From Shimia_B sp038525525 (GTDB taxonomy: Bacteria; Pseudomonadota; Alphaproteobacteria; Rhodobacterales; Rhodobacteraceae), in NCBI GenBank assembly GCA_038525525.1, contig JBCBHO010000002.1:372001-436000 (forward strand): a stretch of 64,000 nucleotides of DNA. Reading direction: 5' to 3'. The position numbers were made by a program, and so were the translations under genes. Positions 1 through 9,045 of this stretch are shown in pieces. The notes beneath the pieces are model-generated. The model worked only from the letters and a program-made list of their open reading frames with translations. It made no database searches and was not told the DNA's origin. Position 1 is the first letter of the stretch; every line of letters begins with the position of its first letter.

Positions 1-209
1 CCGAACGCCACCTCGGACGCCTGCGCGCTCTTCTGAGAAACCCCCTTCACACGTCGCTCCGCGAGTGTATGGTGCAAGCCATGCTGATCGCGACGCATAG
101 CGCCGCCCTTCTGGGCCTTCTCCTTAGCCGCTCCTGAGCGTGCCATTCGGCGCGACCGCTCAGGAGAGACCAGCGCCGGCCAAGAAGACCCCAGCAAAAG
201 ACCACACCG
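1..209. other. Left edge, no convincing gene
   Basis: I see no complete gene here. On the plus strand the frame open from base 1 closes with TGA at 34-36, which could be the last codons of a gene lying outside the window, but nothing in those 11 residues is recognisable. A 22-codon ATG frame at 69-137 has no support. The inverted repeat at 131-166 is listed separately. Confidence 0.4.
131..166. repeat. 10-bp perfect inverted repeat upstream of cupin gene
   Basis: CTCCTGAGCG at 131-140 is mirrored exactly by CGCTCAGGAG at 157-166, with a 16-nt spacer. It lies 43 nt before the cupin start. No T-run follows on the plus strand, so it could be a factor-dependent terminator of an upstream gene, a 5'-UTR hairpin or an operator. 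Confidence 0.5.
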
Positions 210-566
210 ATGAAAGCCATCAACCTCGCAGAGAAGCTCGCGCTTTTCGACACCCATTGGGATCCCAAGGTGGTTGCCGGATACAACGGCAACGACGTCA
301 TGGTCGTGAAGTTCAAGGGCGCGTTCCCGTTTCACAAGCATGACGACACGGATGATTTCTTCCTCGTGCTTGAAGGCGAGATGGAGATGGAGCGCGAGGA
401 TGGTCCGCCCGTTCGCGTGGGTGCCGGCGAGCTGATCGTCGTGCCCGCGGGCGTGGTGCACCGCCCTCGGGCGGTGAACGAAGTGAAGGTCTTGCTGATC
501 GAGCCGAAAGGCGAAGCCAATACCGGCGACAGCGGCGCGCCGCCCGCGCCGAAGGACCACATCTAG
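210..566 (+). CDS. Small cupin-domain protein
   Basis: A 118-residue single-domain cupin. The first cupin motif is visible as HKHDDTDDFFLVLEGEME near residues 44-61, giving a His-x-His-(x)n-Glu metal site. The second motif is PAGVVHRP near residues 89-96, with the usual single His. The C-terminus is a short Pro/Ala/Gly tail. It probably binds a divalent metal in the cytoplasm; there is no signal peptide. The substrate cannot be deduced. The stop lies 10 nt before leuA on the same strand, so the two are probably co-transcribed. The start has only a weak ribosome binding site. Confidence 0.85.
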   Translation: MKAINLAEKLALFDTHWDPKVVAGYNGNDVMVVKFKGAFPFHKHDDTDDFFLVLEGEMEMEREDGPPVRVGAGELIVVPAGVVHRPRAVNEVKVLLIEPKGEANTGDSGAPPAPKDHI

Positions 567-576
567 GACGACCGAC

Positions 577-2136
577 ATGACCGACAGAGTAGTCATATTC
601 GACACCACCCTGCGCGACGGAGAGCAATCCCCCGGCGCCACCATGACCCACGATGAAAAGCTCGAGATCGCAGAGATGCTTGACGAGATGGGCGTGGACA
701 TCATCGAGGCGGGCTTTCCCATCGCCTCCGAGGGCGATTTCGCCGCGGTGAGCGAGATTGCCGAGCGGTCGAAGCAGGCCACGATCTGTGGCCTCGCACG
801 CGCGAACTACAAGGACATCGATCGGTGTTGGGAGGCCGTGAAACACGCGAAATCCCCGCGAATTCATACCTTTATCGGCACGTCCCCTCTCCATCGCGCG
901 ATCCCGAACCTCACGATGGACGAGATGGCCGAGCGGATCCACGAAACGGTCACCCATGCGCGAAATCTCTGCGACAACGTCCAGTGGTCGCCGATGGATG
1001 CGACGCGCACGGAATGGGACTATCTCAAGCGCGTGGTAGAAATTGCCATCGCGGCCGGCGCCACGACCATCAACATTCCCGACACGGTGGGCTACACGGC
1101 CCCGGTGGAGAGTGCAGATTTGATCCGCCGCCTCATCGCCGAATGCGAGGGCGGGCCGGACGTCATCTTCGCAACCCATTGTCACAACGACCTCGGCATG
1201 GCGACAGCCAACAGCCTCGCCGCGGTCGAAGGGGGCGCGCGGCAGATCGAATGCACGATCAATGGCTTGGGTGAACGTGCGGGTAACACAGCGCTGGAAG
1301 AGGTCGTGATGGCGCTCAAGACCCGCGGGGACATCATGCCGTTTCACACGGGCATCGACACGACAAAGATCATGGCCGTCTCGCGACGCGTGGCCTCCGC
1401 CGCAGGCTTCCCAGTCCAGTTCAACAAGGCCATCGTCGGCAAGAATGCTTTCGCCCATGAGAGCGGCATCCACCAGGACGGGATGCTGAAGAACCGCGAG
1501 AACTTCGAAATCATGCGTCCCGAGGACATCGGCTTGTCCGGCACCTCCCTGCCCCTCGGCAAGCATTCGGGGCGCGCGGCGCTCCGCGACAAGATGGAAA
1601 AGCTGGGCTACCCGATGGAGGCCAACCAGCTCGCTGACCTCTTCGTGCGGTTCAAGGACCTCGCCGACCGCAAGAAGGAGGTGGAGGACGACGACCTCAT
1701 CGCACTCATGCGTGACGAGTTAGCCGAAGACCAGAACGAGTACATGCAAATCAAGGCGCTCAAGGTCGTCTGCGGGACCGCCGGGCCCCAAAAGGCCGAT
1801 CTGACCATGGTCATCGACGGCACCGAGCGCGAGGCGCAGGCCACGGGAGACGGCCCAGTGGACGCGACCTTCAATGCCGTCAAGGAGCTCTTTTCCCACG
1901 GCGCGCGGCTCGACCTTTATCAAGTGCATGCGGTGACCCAGGGTACGGACGCCCAGGCCACCGTGAGCGTGCGCATGATCGACGACGAGGGTCGTGTCGC
2001 CACGGGGCAGTCAGCGGATACCGATACCGTGGTGGCCTCCGCAAAGGCCTATGTGAACGCCCTCAATCGCCTGATCGCCCGCCGCGAGCGCGAGGGCTCG
2101 GACATCAAGATGGTGAGCTACAAGGACGCCGGCTGA
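577..2136 (+). CDS. leuA: 2-isopropylmalate synthase
   Basis: This 519-residue enzyme condenses acetyl-CoA with 2-oxoisovalerate, the first committed step of leucine synthesis. The N-terminal HMGL-type TIM barrel carries DTTLRDGEQSPG near residue 9, the metal-binding THCHNDLGMA near residue 206 and NGLGERAGN. The last ~120 residues form the LeuA allosteric domain that confers leucine feedback. Length matches the 510-520-residue bacterial form, rather than citramalate synthase or the longer actinobacterial type. It follows the cupin gene after 10 nt. No leucine attenuator is visible just upstream. Confidence 0.96.
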   Translation: MTDRVVIFDTTLRDGEQSPGATMTHDEKLEIAEMLDEMGVDIIEAGFPIASEGDFAAVSEIAERSKQATICGLARANYKDIDRCWEAVKHAKSPRIHTFIGTSPLHRAIPNLTMDEMAERIHETVTHARNLCDNVQWSPMDATRTEWDYLKRVVEIAIAAGATTINIPDTVGYTAPVESADLIRRLIAECEGGPDVIFATHCHNDLGMATANSLAAVEGGARQIECTINGLGERAGNTALEEVVMALKTRGDIMPFHTGIDTTKIMAVSRRVASAAGFPVQFNKAIVGKNAFAHESGIHQDGMLKNRENFEIMRPEDIGLSGTSLPLGKHSGRAALRDKMEKLGYPMEANQLADLFVRFKDLADRKKEVEDDDLIALMRDELAEDQNEYMQIKALKVVCGTAGPQKADLTMVIDGTEREAQATGDGPVDATFNAVKELFSHGARLDLYQVHAVTQGTDAQATVSVRMIDDEGRVATGQSADTDTVVASAKAYVNALNRLIARREREGSDIKMVSYKDAG

Positions 2137-2178
2137 CAGGAGCGGCAAAGCGCCGTCGAAGGGCCTGAGGGCCTGTCC

Positions 2179-3249
2179 TTACACCGCGTGAGGGCGCAGT
2201 TTCTCGACCTCCGGGCGGTAGGGCTGCGCGCTCGGCGGCAATTCCGGGACGATGACTGCGTCCTTGTATCGGAGTTGCCGCCACAGGACCGGCAGAAGGC
2301 GACGATAGGCCGCCCAGATTGATGGGTCCGGCGCCGGATGGTCGTGCTTCACGAGCTCATGGAGCGCGGGCAGGTGGTAGTAGGGCACCATGGTGAACAT
2401 GTGGTGCTCGAGGTGGTAGTTCATGTTGAGATAGAGAAAGCGATTGACCGGGTTCATCATGACGGTGCGTGTGTTGAGCCGATGGTCGGTGACGTTCTCC
2501 GCGAGCCCCAGATGCTGCAGCGTCCCCGTCATCACCATGTGCCATGCGCCGTAGATGCGCGGCCCGCCGATGAGAAGCAGCGGTATCCAGCTCTGCAGGA
2601 GCAAGGCCGAGAGCCCTGCCCCCAAAAAGATCGCGATCCAAATCCGCGCGACACGGGCCACCGCCGCACGCTCTTCGGGCTTCACGTAGGTCTCCTCCTC
2701 GGGGTGCAGGCGTCCCGACGCATGCAGGATGAGCCGCTTAACATGATCCACGAGATAAGGCAGCCCGACGAGGTTCAGTAGAAGCCTGCCGAGATCGGGC
2801 GGCCGCATCTGCTGGATCTCCGGATCACGGCCCACGACGATCGTATCGGTATGATGACGGACATGAGAAAATCGCCAAACGACCGGGTTCCGGATGAGCA
2901 TGAAGCTCGCGATGTGGTAGATAATCTGGTTTATCCAAGCGGTCTTGAAAGCGGTCCGATGCCCGCATTCGTGCCAACGCGCATCCGAACCTGAGCCGTA
3001 AAGCACGCCGTAGGCCAGCCAGAATGGAACAGACCACCAGGAGGGCATCAGCCAGATCGCGGCACCCGCAAAGACCCCCATGAGCCCGAGCCATAGCGCG
3101 GCATCCCGCCCGGCGCGCAGATCGGATTTCCGGGTGAGCGGCTGAAGGCGCTGGGGGTCCACTGTCGTGCGATACCATCGCGGTGACTTGAGCCCCGCCG
3201 CTTCCGCCGCTTCGGAGGTACGTTGTGTGAGCGCGTAATCATCAAGCAT
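2179..3249 (-). CDS. Membrane fatty acid desaturase
   Basis: A 356-residue integral-membrane di-iron desaturase or hydroxylase. The three histidine boxes are HECGH (residues ~114-118), HVRHH (~149-153) and NYHLEHH (~278-284), the order and spacing of acyl-lipid desaturases. Two hydrophobic hairpins lie between them (~50-95 and ~210-245). It likely introduces a double bond into membrane acyl chains, using electrons from a ferredoxin or cytochrome not encoded here. Regioselectivity cannot be read from sequence. It converges with leuA (42 nt apart) and diverges from mreB. Confidence 0.9.
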   Translation of the reverse strand: MLDDYALTQRTSEAAEAAGLKSPRWYRTTVDPQRLQPLTRKSDLRAGRDAALWLGLMGVFAGAAIWLMPSWWSVPFWLAYGVLYGSGSDARWHECGHRTAFKTAWINQIIYHIASFMLIRNPVVWRFSHVRHHTDTIVVGRDPEIQQMRPPDLGRLLLNLVGLPYLVDHVKRLILHASGRLHPEEETYVKPEERAAVARVARIWIAIFLGAGLSALLLQSWIPLLLIGGPRIYGAWHMVMTGTLQHLGLAENVTDHRLNTRTVMMNPVNRFLYLNMNYHLEHHMFTMVPYYHLPALHELVKHDHPAPDPSIWAAYRRLLPVLWRQLRYKDAVIVPELPPSAQPYRPEVEKLRPHAV

Positions 3250-3352
3250 GGCCGAACGCTACGCCACGTCGCCGTTAAGTCAATTCCAACGAAGTGGCCT
3301 TAACCATGCGCGCGGGCTTGCTCAGAGTGCCGCAGTCAATGAACGTGACCCT

Positions 3353-3380
3353 TTTACCTTTGCCGGGCGAGCCCTATAAG
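3353..3380 (+). promoter_or_regulatory. Candidate promoter of the mre operon
   Basis: A TATAAG hexamer at 3375-3380 is preceded, after 16 nt, by TTTACC at 3353-3358, a plausible sigma-70-like pair about 55 nt before the mreB start. It sits in the 186-nt space between the divergent desaturase and mreB. It was read by eye only. Confidence 0.3.
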
Positions 3381-3435
3381 CGCGCAACGCGTGACTTGGG
3401 GAGTCGCGACGCAAAAACATTGGGGATCAGCATTT

Positions 3436-4473
3436 ATGGCAGGGTTCGGCAGCCTCTTTTCGGCAGACATGGCCATCGACCTCGGAACAGCGAACACACT
3501 TGTTTACGTCAAGGGCAAGGGCGTCATTCTGAACGAGCCCTCGGTGGTGGCATACCAGGTCAAAGACGGTGTGAAGAAGCCGCTCGCGTTCGGCGAAGAT
3601 GCCAAGCTCATGCTCGGCCGCACGCCGGGCTCGATCCAGGCCATCCGTCCCATGCGCGATGGCGTGATCGCAGACTTCGACGTGGCCGAAGAGATGATCA
3701 AGCACTTCATTCGCAAGGTGCACCGCCGCACGACGTTCACGAAACCCAAGATCATCGTATGCGTCCCCCACGGTGCGACCCCCGTCGAGAAACGGGCGAT
3801 CCGTCAATCTGTGCTCTCTGCCGGTGCGCGCCGCGCAGGGCTCATAGCCGAACCCATCGCCGCCGCCATCGGCGCGGGCATGCCGATCACCGACCCGACC
3901 GGCTCCATGGTCGTCGACATCGGCGGCGGAACCACGGAAGTGGCCGTGCTTGCCCTGGCCGACATCGTCTATGCACGCTCCGTTCGCGTGGGTGGAGACC
4001 GGATGGATGAGGCCATCATCTCCTATCTCAGACGCCAGCATAACCTTCTCATCGGCGAGGCCACCGCTGAACGCATAAAGACCTCGCTGGGCACGGCACG
4101 CATGCCGGATGATGGCCGCGGGTCGTCCATGCCGATCCGAGGTCGCGACCTCCTGAATGGCGTCCCGAAAGAGGCAGAGATCACCCAGGCGATGGTCGCA
4201 GAAGCGCTTTCCGAGCCCGTCCAGCAGATCTGCGAGGCGGTGATGACAGCGCTCGAAGCCACGCCGCCAGACCTCGCCGCCGACATCGTGGACCGTGGCG
4301 TGATGCTCACGGGTGGCGGCGCTCTTCTCGGAGAGCTTGACCTGGCCCTGCGAGAACAGACAGGATTGGCGGTAAGTGTTGCCGACGAGAGCCTGAATTG
4401 CGTGGCGATCGGCACAGGCAAGACACTCGAATACGAAAAGCAGCTCTTGCACGTCATCGATTACGACAGCTGA
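3436..4473 (+). CDS. mreB: Rod shape-determining actin homologue MreB
   Basis: A 345-residue bacterial actin that polymerises under the inner membrane and steers the elongasome. The actin-fold signatures are MAIDLGTANTLVYVKGKG near the N-terminus (phosphate 1), VDIGGGTTEVAVL in the middle (phosphate 2) and LTGGGALL near the C-terminus. The frame opens 45 nt earlier, but the ATG at 3436 gives the standard MreB N-terminus with its short amphipathic membrane anchor. It is the first gene of a run mreB-mreC-mreD-PBP2-rodA, all on the same strand. Confidence 0.97.
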   Translation: MAGFGSLFSADMAIDLGTANTLVYVKGKGVILNEPSVVAYQVKDGVKKPLAFGEDAKLMLGRTPGSIQAIRPMRDGVIADFDVAEEMIKHFIRKVHRRTTFTKPKIIVCVPHGATPVEKRAIRQSVLSAGARRAGLIAEPIAAAIGAGMPITDPTGSMVVDIGGGTTEVAVLALADIVYARSVRVGGDRMDEAIISYLRRQHNLLIGEATAERIKTSLGTARMPDDGRGSSMPIRGRDLLNGVPKEAEITQAMVAEALSEPVQQICEAVMTALEATPPDLAADIVDRGVMLTGGGALLGELDLALREQTGLAVSVADESLNCVAIGTGKTLEYEKQLLHVIDYDS

Positions 4474-4513
4474 GCTGACAATACAGGCAGACGGACCCTG
4501 AGCGGAGATCGCT

Positions 4514-5413
4514 TTGGCCAAGGAACGTCACAGCGCAGAGGATTTCGCCCGGCCGGTGCGACGGCTGGTGACAGCTGTCCTGTGCCTTCTGCTCACCGCG
4601 GTCTTCATCCTTTGGCGGGTCGACAGCCCACGCGTGGAAAAGCTGCGGGTACAGGTCACCGATACTCTCGTGCCGTCGCTTGACTGGGCCATGGCGCCTG
4701 CCACAGGCCTAGCGCATCTCGCGTCAGACTTCCGCTCCTATCAGCGCATCTTCGATCAGAACCAGGAGTTGAAGCGCGAGCTTCAGCAGATGCGCGCCTG
4801 GAGAGAAGCGGCGCTGCAGCTCGAGCAGGAGAATGCACGGCTTCTCGATCTCAACAAGGTGCGGCTCGATCCCAAGTTCACGCATGTGACCGGCGTTGTC
4901 ATGGCCGACAGCGGTTCGCCCTTTCGGCAGTCTGTGCTCATCAACGTCGGAGCGCGCGACGGCATCAGGGACGGCTGGGCTACGATGGACGGTCTCGGGC
5001 TCGTTGGCCGGATTTCCGGTGTCGGGTCCACGACGAGCCGGGTGATCCTGCTCACGGATGCATCCTCTCGCGTGCCGGTCACGATCCAGCCATCGGGCGT
5101 GCGGGCGATCCTTGCCGGGGAAAATACGGCGCGACCGCTCCTCGAGCTCATCGAGAACGTGGACGCGCTGCGCCCGGGGGATCGCGTGTTTTCCTCTGGC
5201 GACGGTGATGTCTTTCCGGCGGGCCTGCTTGTCGGGGAAGTCGTGCAGACCTCTGATCGACGCCTGCGGGTGGGGCTTGTGGCGGATTACGAGCGGCTCG
5301 AATTTCTGCGCGTGATCCGTTCGCGCGAGCTCGATGCCATCACCGACCCGGGCGAGCTCATCGCCCCTCCGCTGCCACAAGCGGCTCTGATCGAGGAGCC
5401 TACCGATGGCTAG
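4514..5413 (+). CDS. mreC: Rod shape-determining protein MreC
   Basis: A 299-residue bitopic inner-membrane protein. It has a TM helix near residues 20-38, a coiled coil at ~75-115 and the MreC beta-barrel module from ~120 to 270. It couples MreB to PBP2-RodA from the periplasmic side. The chosen start is a TTG at 4514: the next codons give the basic, short cytoplasmic tail expected, and no ATG lies before the TM. Its stop overlaps mreD by 8 nt. Confidence 0.95.
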   Translation: MAKERHSAEDFARPVRRLVTAVLCLLLTAVFILWRVDSPRVEKLRVQVTDTLVPSLDWAMAPATGLAHLASDFRSYQRIFDQNQELKRELQQMRAWREAALQLEQENARLLDLNKVRLDPKFTHVTGVVMADSGSPFRQSVLINVGARDGIRDGWATMDGLGLVGRISGVGSTTSRVILLTDASSRVPVTIQPSGVRAILAGENTARPLLELIENVDALRPGDRVFSSGDGDVFPAGLLVGEVVQTSDRRLRVGLVADYERLEFLRVIRSRELDAITDPGELIAPPLPQAALIEEPTDG

Positions 5414-5966
5414 TCAGGCAGTCTCAACCGCTCCGGTGAGCGGAGGTCATTTGTGGCTGATGCGAGCGGCGTTCGTCGCGGTTTCGCTTCTTATTCTTGT
5501 CGTGCAGCTGCTGCCTTTAGGGCTCGCGCCGATCGGCTGGGTTGGGCCGGATCTTCTCTTTGCGCTCGCACTCGTCTGGGTTGCCCGGCGTCCGGCCTAT
5601 GCGCCTGTGGCTCTGGTCGCCCTCGTGTTCTTCATCGCCGACCTTCTGCTTCAGAGACCACCCGGCCTTTGGGCGGCCATGGCACTTCTGGCGACGGAGG
5701 CACTGCGCGCGCGCTCCCATGATTTGCGCGACATGATTTTCGCGGCCGAGTGGGGGATCGTGACCGTCATTCTTGGCGTCTTCACGGTTTGTTTTCTGGC
5801 GCTGTGGATGCTTCTCGTGCCTTACGAGATCTCCGTCCCGCTGTTCGTCCTGCAGATGCTTCTCACCCTCCTCGCCTACCCGCTCATGACCGGAATTTCC
5901 GTCGCCGTGTTCGGAGTGACCAAGGCCCAGCCCGGTCAGACCGACAGTCTTGGGAGGAGCCTGTGA
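5406..5966 (+). CDS. mreD: Rod shape-determining protein MreD
   Basis: A 186-residue, very hydrophobic protein with about five or six TM segments between residues 15 and 175, the length and composition of MreD. It is identified by fold and by its place between mreC and the PBP2 gene. It partners MreC in the elongation complex. The start codon lies inside mreC (8-nt overlap) and its TGA overlaps the GTG of the PBP2 gene, so translation of the three is probably coupled. Confidence 0.9.
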   Translation: MASQAVSTAPVSGGHLWLMRAAFVAVSLLILVVQLLPLGLAPIGWVGPDLLFALALVWVARRPAYAPVALVALVFFIADLLLQRPPGLWAAMALLATEALRARSHDLRDMIFAAEWGIVTVILGVFTVCFLALWMLLVPYEISVPLFVLQMLLTLLAYPLMTGISVAVFGVTKAQPGQTDSLGRSL

Positions 5967-7909
5967 AAGCCTCACCCAAGGACATTGAGATTTCACACCG
6001 CCGCATCTCGCGGCGTGGGCTTGTTTTCGGTGGCGCGCAGCTTGCGCTGATGGGCGCGCTTGGCTGGCGTATGCGGCAGTTGCAGGTCGAGCAAGCCGAT
6101 CAGTTTCGCCTTCTGGCGGAGGAAAACCGCATCAACATGCGCCTCCTCCCCCCTGCGCGGGGCATGGTCTTTGATCGCAACGGGCGCATCCTTGCCGAGA
6201 ATGAGCAGAACTATCGCATCGTGATCACCCGCGAGGACGCCGGCGACGTAGACAGTGTCCTCGGCGAGGTTGCGCGCCTCATCGAGCTCGGCCCCGATGA
6301 CGTTGCGCGCGCACGCGAGGACATCTTCGAGCGCCCGCCCTTCGTCCCCGTCACGATCGCGGATCGCCTGACTTGGGAAGCCGTGGCCCGTGTCTCGGCC
6401 AACATGCCGCGCCTTCCCGGCATCCACGCAGACTTCGGCCTCTCGCGGCACTATCCGCGTGGCGCAGATCTCGCGCATGTCCTCGGCTACGTCGGGCCTG
6501 TTTCAGACTTCGACCTCGCGCGCATTGATGACCAGGATCCTCTGCTTCAGATCCCGAAATTCCAGATCGGCAAGACGGGCGTTGAAAACAAGTTGGAGCG
6601 AGAGCTCCGCGGGCGCGCGGGGGCTCGCCGCATCGAGGTGAATGCGGCCGGCCGGATCATGCGCGAGCTTGAGCGAGAGGAAGGCACACCCGGCGCTGAC
6701 ATCCAGCTCACCATCGACAGTCGCCTTCAAAACTACGTGCAGGCGCGCCTCGGAAACGAGTCCGCCTCTGCCGTCGTCATCGATTGCGAAAAGGGCGATC
6801 TTTTGGCCATTGGGTCCGCCCCGGCCTTCGACCCGAACCTCTTCGTGCGCGGGATCTCGGTCTCGGATTACTCGGCACTCACCGAGAACAAGTACCGTCC
6901 GCTCGCAAACAAGTCCGTGCAAGGCACCTACCCGCCCGGCTCCACTTTCAAGATGATCACGGCACTCGCCGCACTCGAAGCGGGCGTCGTCGGTCAAAGC
7001 GAGACAGTTTTCTGCGGAGGGGCGACAAACGTGGGCGGCCAACGCTTCCACTGTTGGAAGCGCGGCGGCCACGGACGCGTGGACCTCATGAAGAGCCTGC
7101 GTGAGAGCTGCGACCTCTACTACTACGACATCGCTCAGAGGGTCGGGATCGACAAGATGGCCGAGATGGCCCGCACCTTCGGCATCGGCGTGCGCCATGA
7201 CATCCCCATGTCGGCCGTGGCTGAAGGTCTCGCGCCAGACAAGGAGTGGAAGCGGCGGGTTCGCGATGCCGAATGGCGCGTGGGCGACACCGTCAATGCG
7301 TCCATCGGGCAGGGCTACGTTCTCGCGTCGCCCCTGCAGCTGGCGATCATGACGGCACGCATCGCCACCGGGCGCGCGGTCACGCCGCGCCTCATTGCGT
7401 CGAGAAACGGGATCGCAGAACCATCAGGCGCAGGCGAGCCGCTGGACGTGAGCGTCACGGCGCTCGCTGCCATCCGCAAGGCGATGTACGAGGTCGCCAA
7501 CGATAGAAAGGGAACCGCCTATGGCTCCCGGATCATCGCCGAGGATTTCCGCATGGCGGGCAAGACCGGGACGACACAGGTCAAGCGGATCTCGCCCGAG
7601 GAGCGGGCGCGCGGCATCACCAAGAATGAAGACAGGATCTGGGAGCATCGAGATCACGCCCTGTACGTGAGCTTTGCACCCTATGAAAACCCGCGCTTCG
7701 CAGTGGCCGTCGTGGTGGAGCACGGTGGTTCGGGATCCCGTGCCGCGGCGCCTCTGGCGCGCGATATCATGCTGCAGGCCCTTTACGACGGGACGCCGCC
7801 CGTGGACGCATACCCGGCCAAGGACCGTGAGCGCATCACGACGCAGCAAGAAGAGCTGGAGCTCTGGGACGGCGTGGAAGACCGCCTGCCCCCGAGGGAG
7901 CAGGCATGA
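5963..7909 (+). CDS. mrdA: Penicillin-binding protein 2 (elongation transpeptidase)
   Basis: A 648-residue class B PBP that crosslinks peptidoglycan during cell elongation with RodA. An N-terminal TM lies near residues 17-35 and is followed by the pedestal/dimerisation domain. The transpeptidase domain has the active-site STFK within GTYPPGSTFKMITAL (~residues 325-340), SCDLYYYD in the SxN position, and KTGTTQV near residue 535. The start is the GTG at 5963, which overlaps the mreD stop; the frame is open further upstream but would run through mreD. The stop overlaps rodA by 4 nt. Confidence 0.96.
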   Translation: MKASPKDIEISHRRISRRGLVFGGAQLALMGALGWRMRQLQVEQADQFRLLAEENRINMRLLPPARGMVFDRNGRILAENEQNYRIVITREDAGDVDSVLGEVARLIELGPDDVARAREDIFERPPFVPVTIADRLTWEAVARVSANMPRLPGIHADFGLSRHYPRGADLAHVLGYVGPVSDFDLARIDDQDPLLQIPKFQIGKTGVENKLERELRGRAGARRIEVNAAGRIMRELEREEGTPGADIQLTIDSRLQNYVQARLGNESASAVVIDCEKGDLLAIGSAPAFDPNLFVRGISVSDYSALTENKYRPLANKSVQGTYPPGSTFKMITALAALEAGVVGQSETVFCGGATNVGGQRFHCWKRGGHGRVDLMKSLRESCDLYYYDIAQRVGIDKMAEMARTFGIGVRHDIPMSAVAEGLAPDKEWKRRVRDAEWRVGDTVNASIGQGYVLASPLQLAIMTARIATGRAVTPRLIASRNGIAEPSGAGEPLDVSVTALAAIRKAMYEVANDRKGTAYGSRIIAEDFRMAGKTGTTQVKRISPEERARGITKNEDRIWEHRDHALYVSFAPYENPRFAVAVVVEHGGSGSRAAAPLARDIMLQALYDGTPPVDAYPAKDRERITTQQEELELWDGVEDRLPPREQA

Positions 7910-9045
7910 GTTATCTCGAATATCGCCTTCAGACGGTTCCGTCCGGCTTCCGCAAGGTGCTTGCACTCAATTGGCCGATCATCCTGCTCGTCACCGCCAT
8001 CGCGAGCGTCGGCTTTCTGATGCTCTATTCCGTCGCGGGCGGTTCTTTGAGCCGTTGGGCAGAGCCTCAGATGCAGCGCTTTGCCATGGGGATGGTGGGG
8101 ATGTTCATAATCGCCATGGTTCCGATCTGGTTCTGGCGCAACATGTCCGCGCTCGCCTATCTCCTCTCGCTGGTTCTTCTCGTGGTCGTGGAAGTCGCCG
8201 GTGTGACCGGTATGGGCGCGCAGCGATGGATCGACCTTGGCTTCATGCGATTGCAGCCGTCAGAACTCATGAAGATCACGCTCGTGATGTTTCTCGCGGC
8301 GTACTACGACTGGCTTCCGATCGAGAAAACCTCGCGGCCACTCTGGGTCATCCTGCCCGTGGCGCTGATCCTTTTGCCCGTGTTTCTTGTTCTTCGTCAG
8401 CCCGACCTCGGAACCTCCATCCTCCTCATGGCCGGGGGCGGGACGATCATGTTCATCGCAGGGGTACACTGGGCCTACTTTGCGACGGTGATCAGCGGTG
8501 CAGTCGGATTGATTTTCGCCGTGTTCCAATCCCGCGGGACAGACTGGCAGCTCCTGCAAGACTATCAGTATCGGCGGATCGATACGTTCCTCGATCCGTC
8601 CAAGGATCCTCTTGGCGCGGGTTACCACATCACGCAGGCGAAGATCGCGCTGGGTAGCGGTGGCTGGACGGGTCGAGGCTTCATGGAAGGCACGCAGTCG
8701 CGTCTGAACTTCCTGCCCGAGAAGCACACCGATTTCATCTTCACGACCCTGGCGGAGGAATTCGGCTTCCTCGGCGCATTTTCCCTGCTTGTGCTCTACG
8801 CGCTTGTCATCGGGTTCTGTATTGCGTCGGCGTTGACCATGAAGGATCGCTTCGCCTCGCTGCTCACGTTCGGGATCGCTGCGACATTCTTCTTCTTCTT
8901 CGCCGTGAACATGGCGATGGTGATGGGGCTTGCGCCCGTGGTGGGTGTGCCACTGCCGCTGGTGAGCTACGGGGGGTCCGCGATGCTCGTTCTCCTTTGC
9001 GCGTTTGGCCTCGTTCAATCGGCCCACGTGCACCGGCCCCGCTGA
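7906..9045 (+). CDS. rodA: SEDS peptidoglycan polymerase RodA
   Basis: A 379-residue SEDS-family glycosyltransferase with about ten TM helices. It polymerises lipid II into glycan strands as the partner of PBP2. Family landmarks are GAQRWID near residue 104, RQPDLGTS near 165 and GxGYHITQAKIALGSGGWTG near 245, followed by LPEKHTDFIF. It starts 4 nt inside the PBP2 gene (ATGA) and ends with TGATG shared with the following dehydrogenase gene. Confidence 0.96.
   Translation: MSYLEYRLQTVPSGFRKVLALNWPIILLVTAIASVGFLMLYSVAGGSLSRWAEPQMQRFAMGMVGMFIIAMVPIWFWRNMSALAYLLSLVLLVVVEVAGVTGMGAQRWIDLGFMRLQPSELMKITLVMFLAAYYDWLPIEKTSRPLWVILPVALILLPVFLVLRQPDLGTSILLMAGGGTIMFIAGVHWAYFATVISGAVGLIFAVFQSRGTDWQLLQDYQYRRIDTFLDPSKDPLGAGYHITQAKIALGSGGWTGRGFMEGTQSRLNFLPEKHTDFIFTTLAEEFGFLGAFSLLVLYALVIGFCIASALTMKDRFASLLTFGIAATFFFFFAVNMAMVMGLAPVVGVPLPLVSYGGSAMLVLLCAFGLVQSAHVHRPR

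Noticed and set aside
313..1566. 417-codon minus-strand open frame
   Set aside because: It lies fully inside leuA and the cupin gene on the opposite strand. Its product is a low-complexity Arg/His/Ala-rich shadow typical of high-GC DNA.
3294..4010. 238-codon plus-strand frame overlapping mreB
   Set aside because: Out-of-frame shadow of mreB with an Arg/His-rich product.
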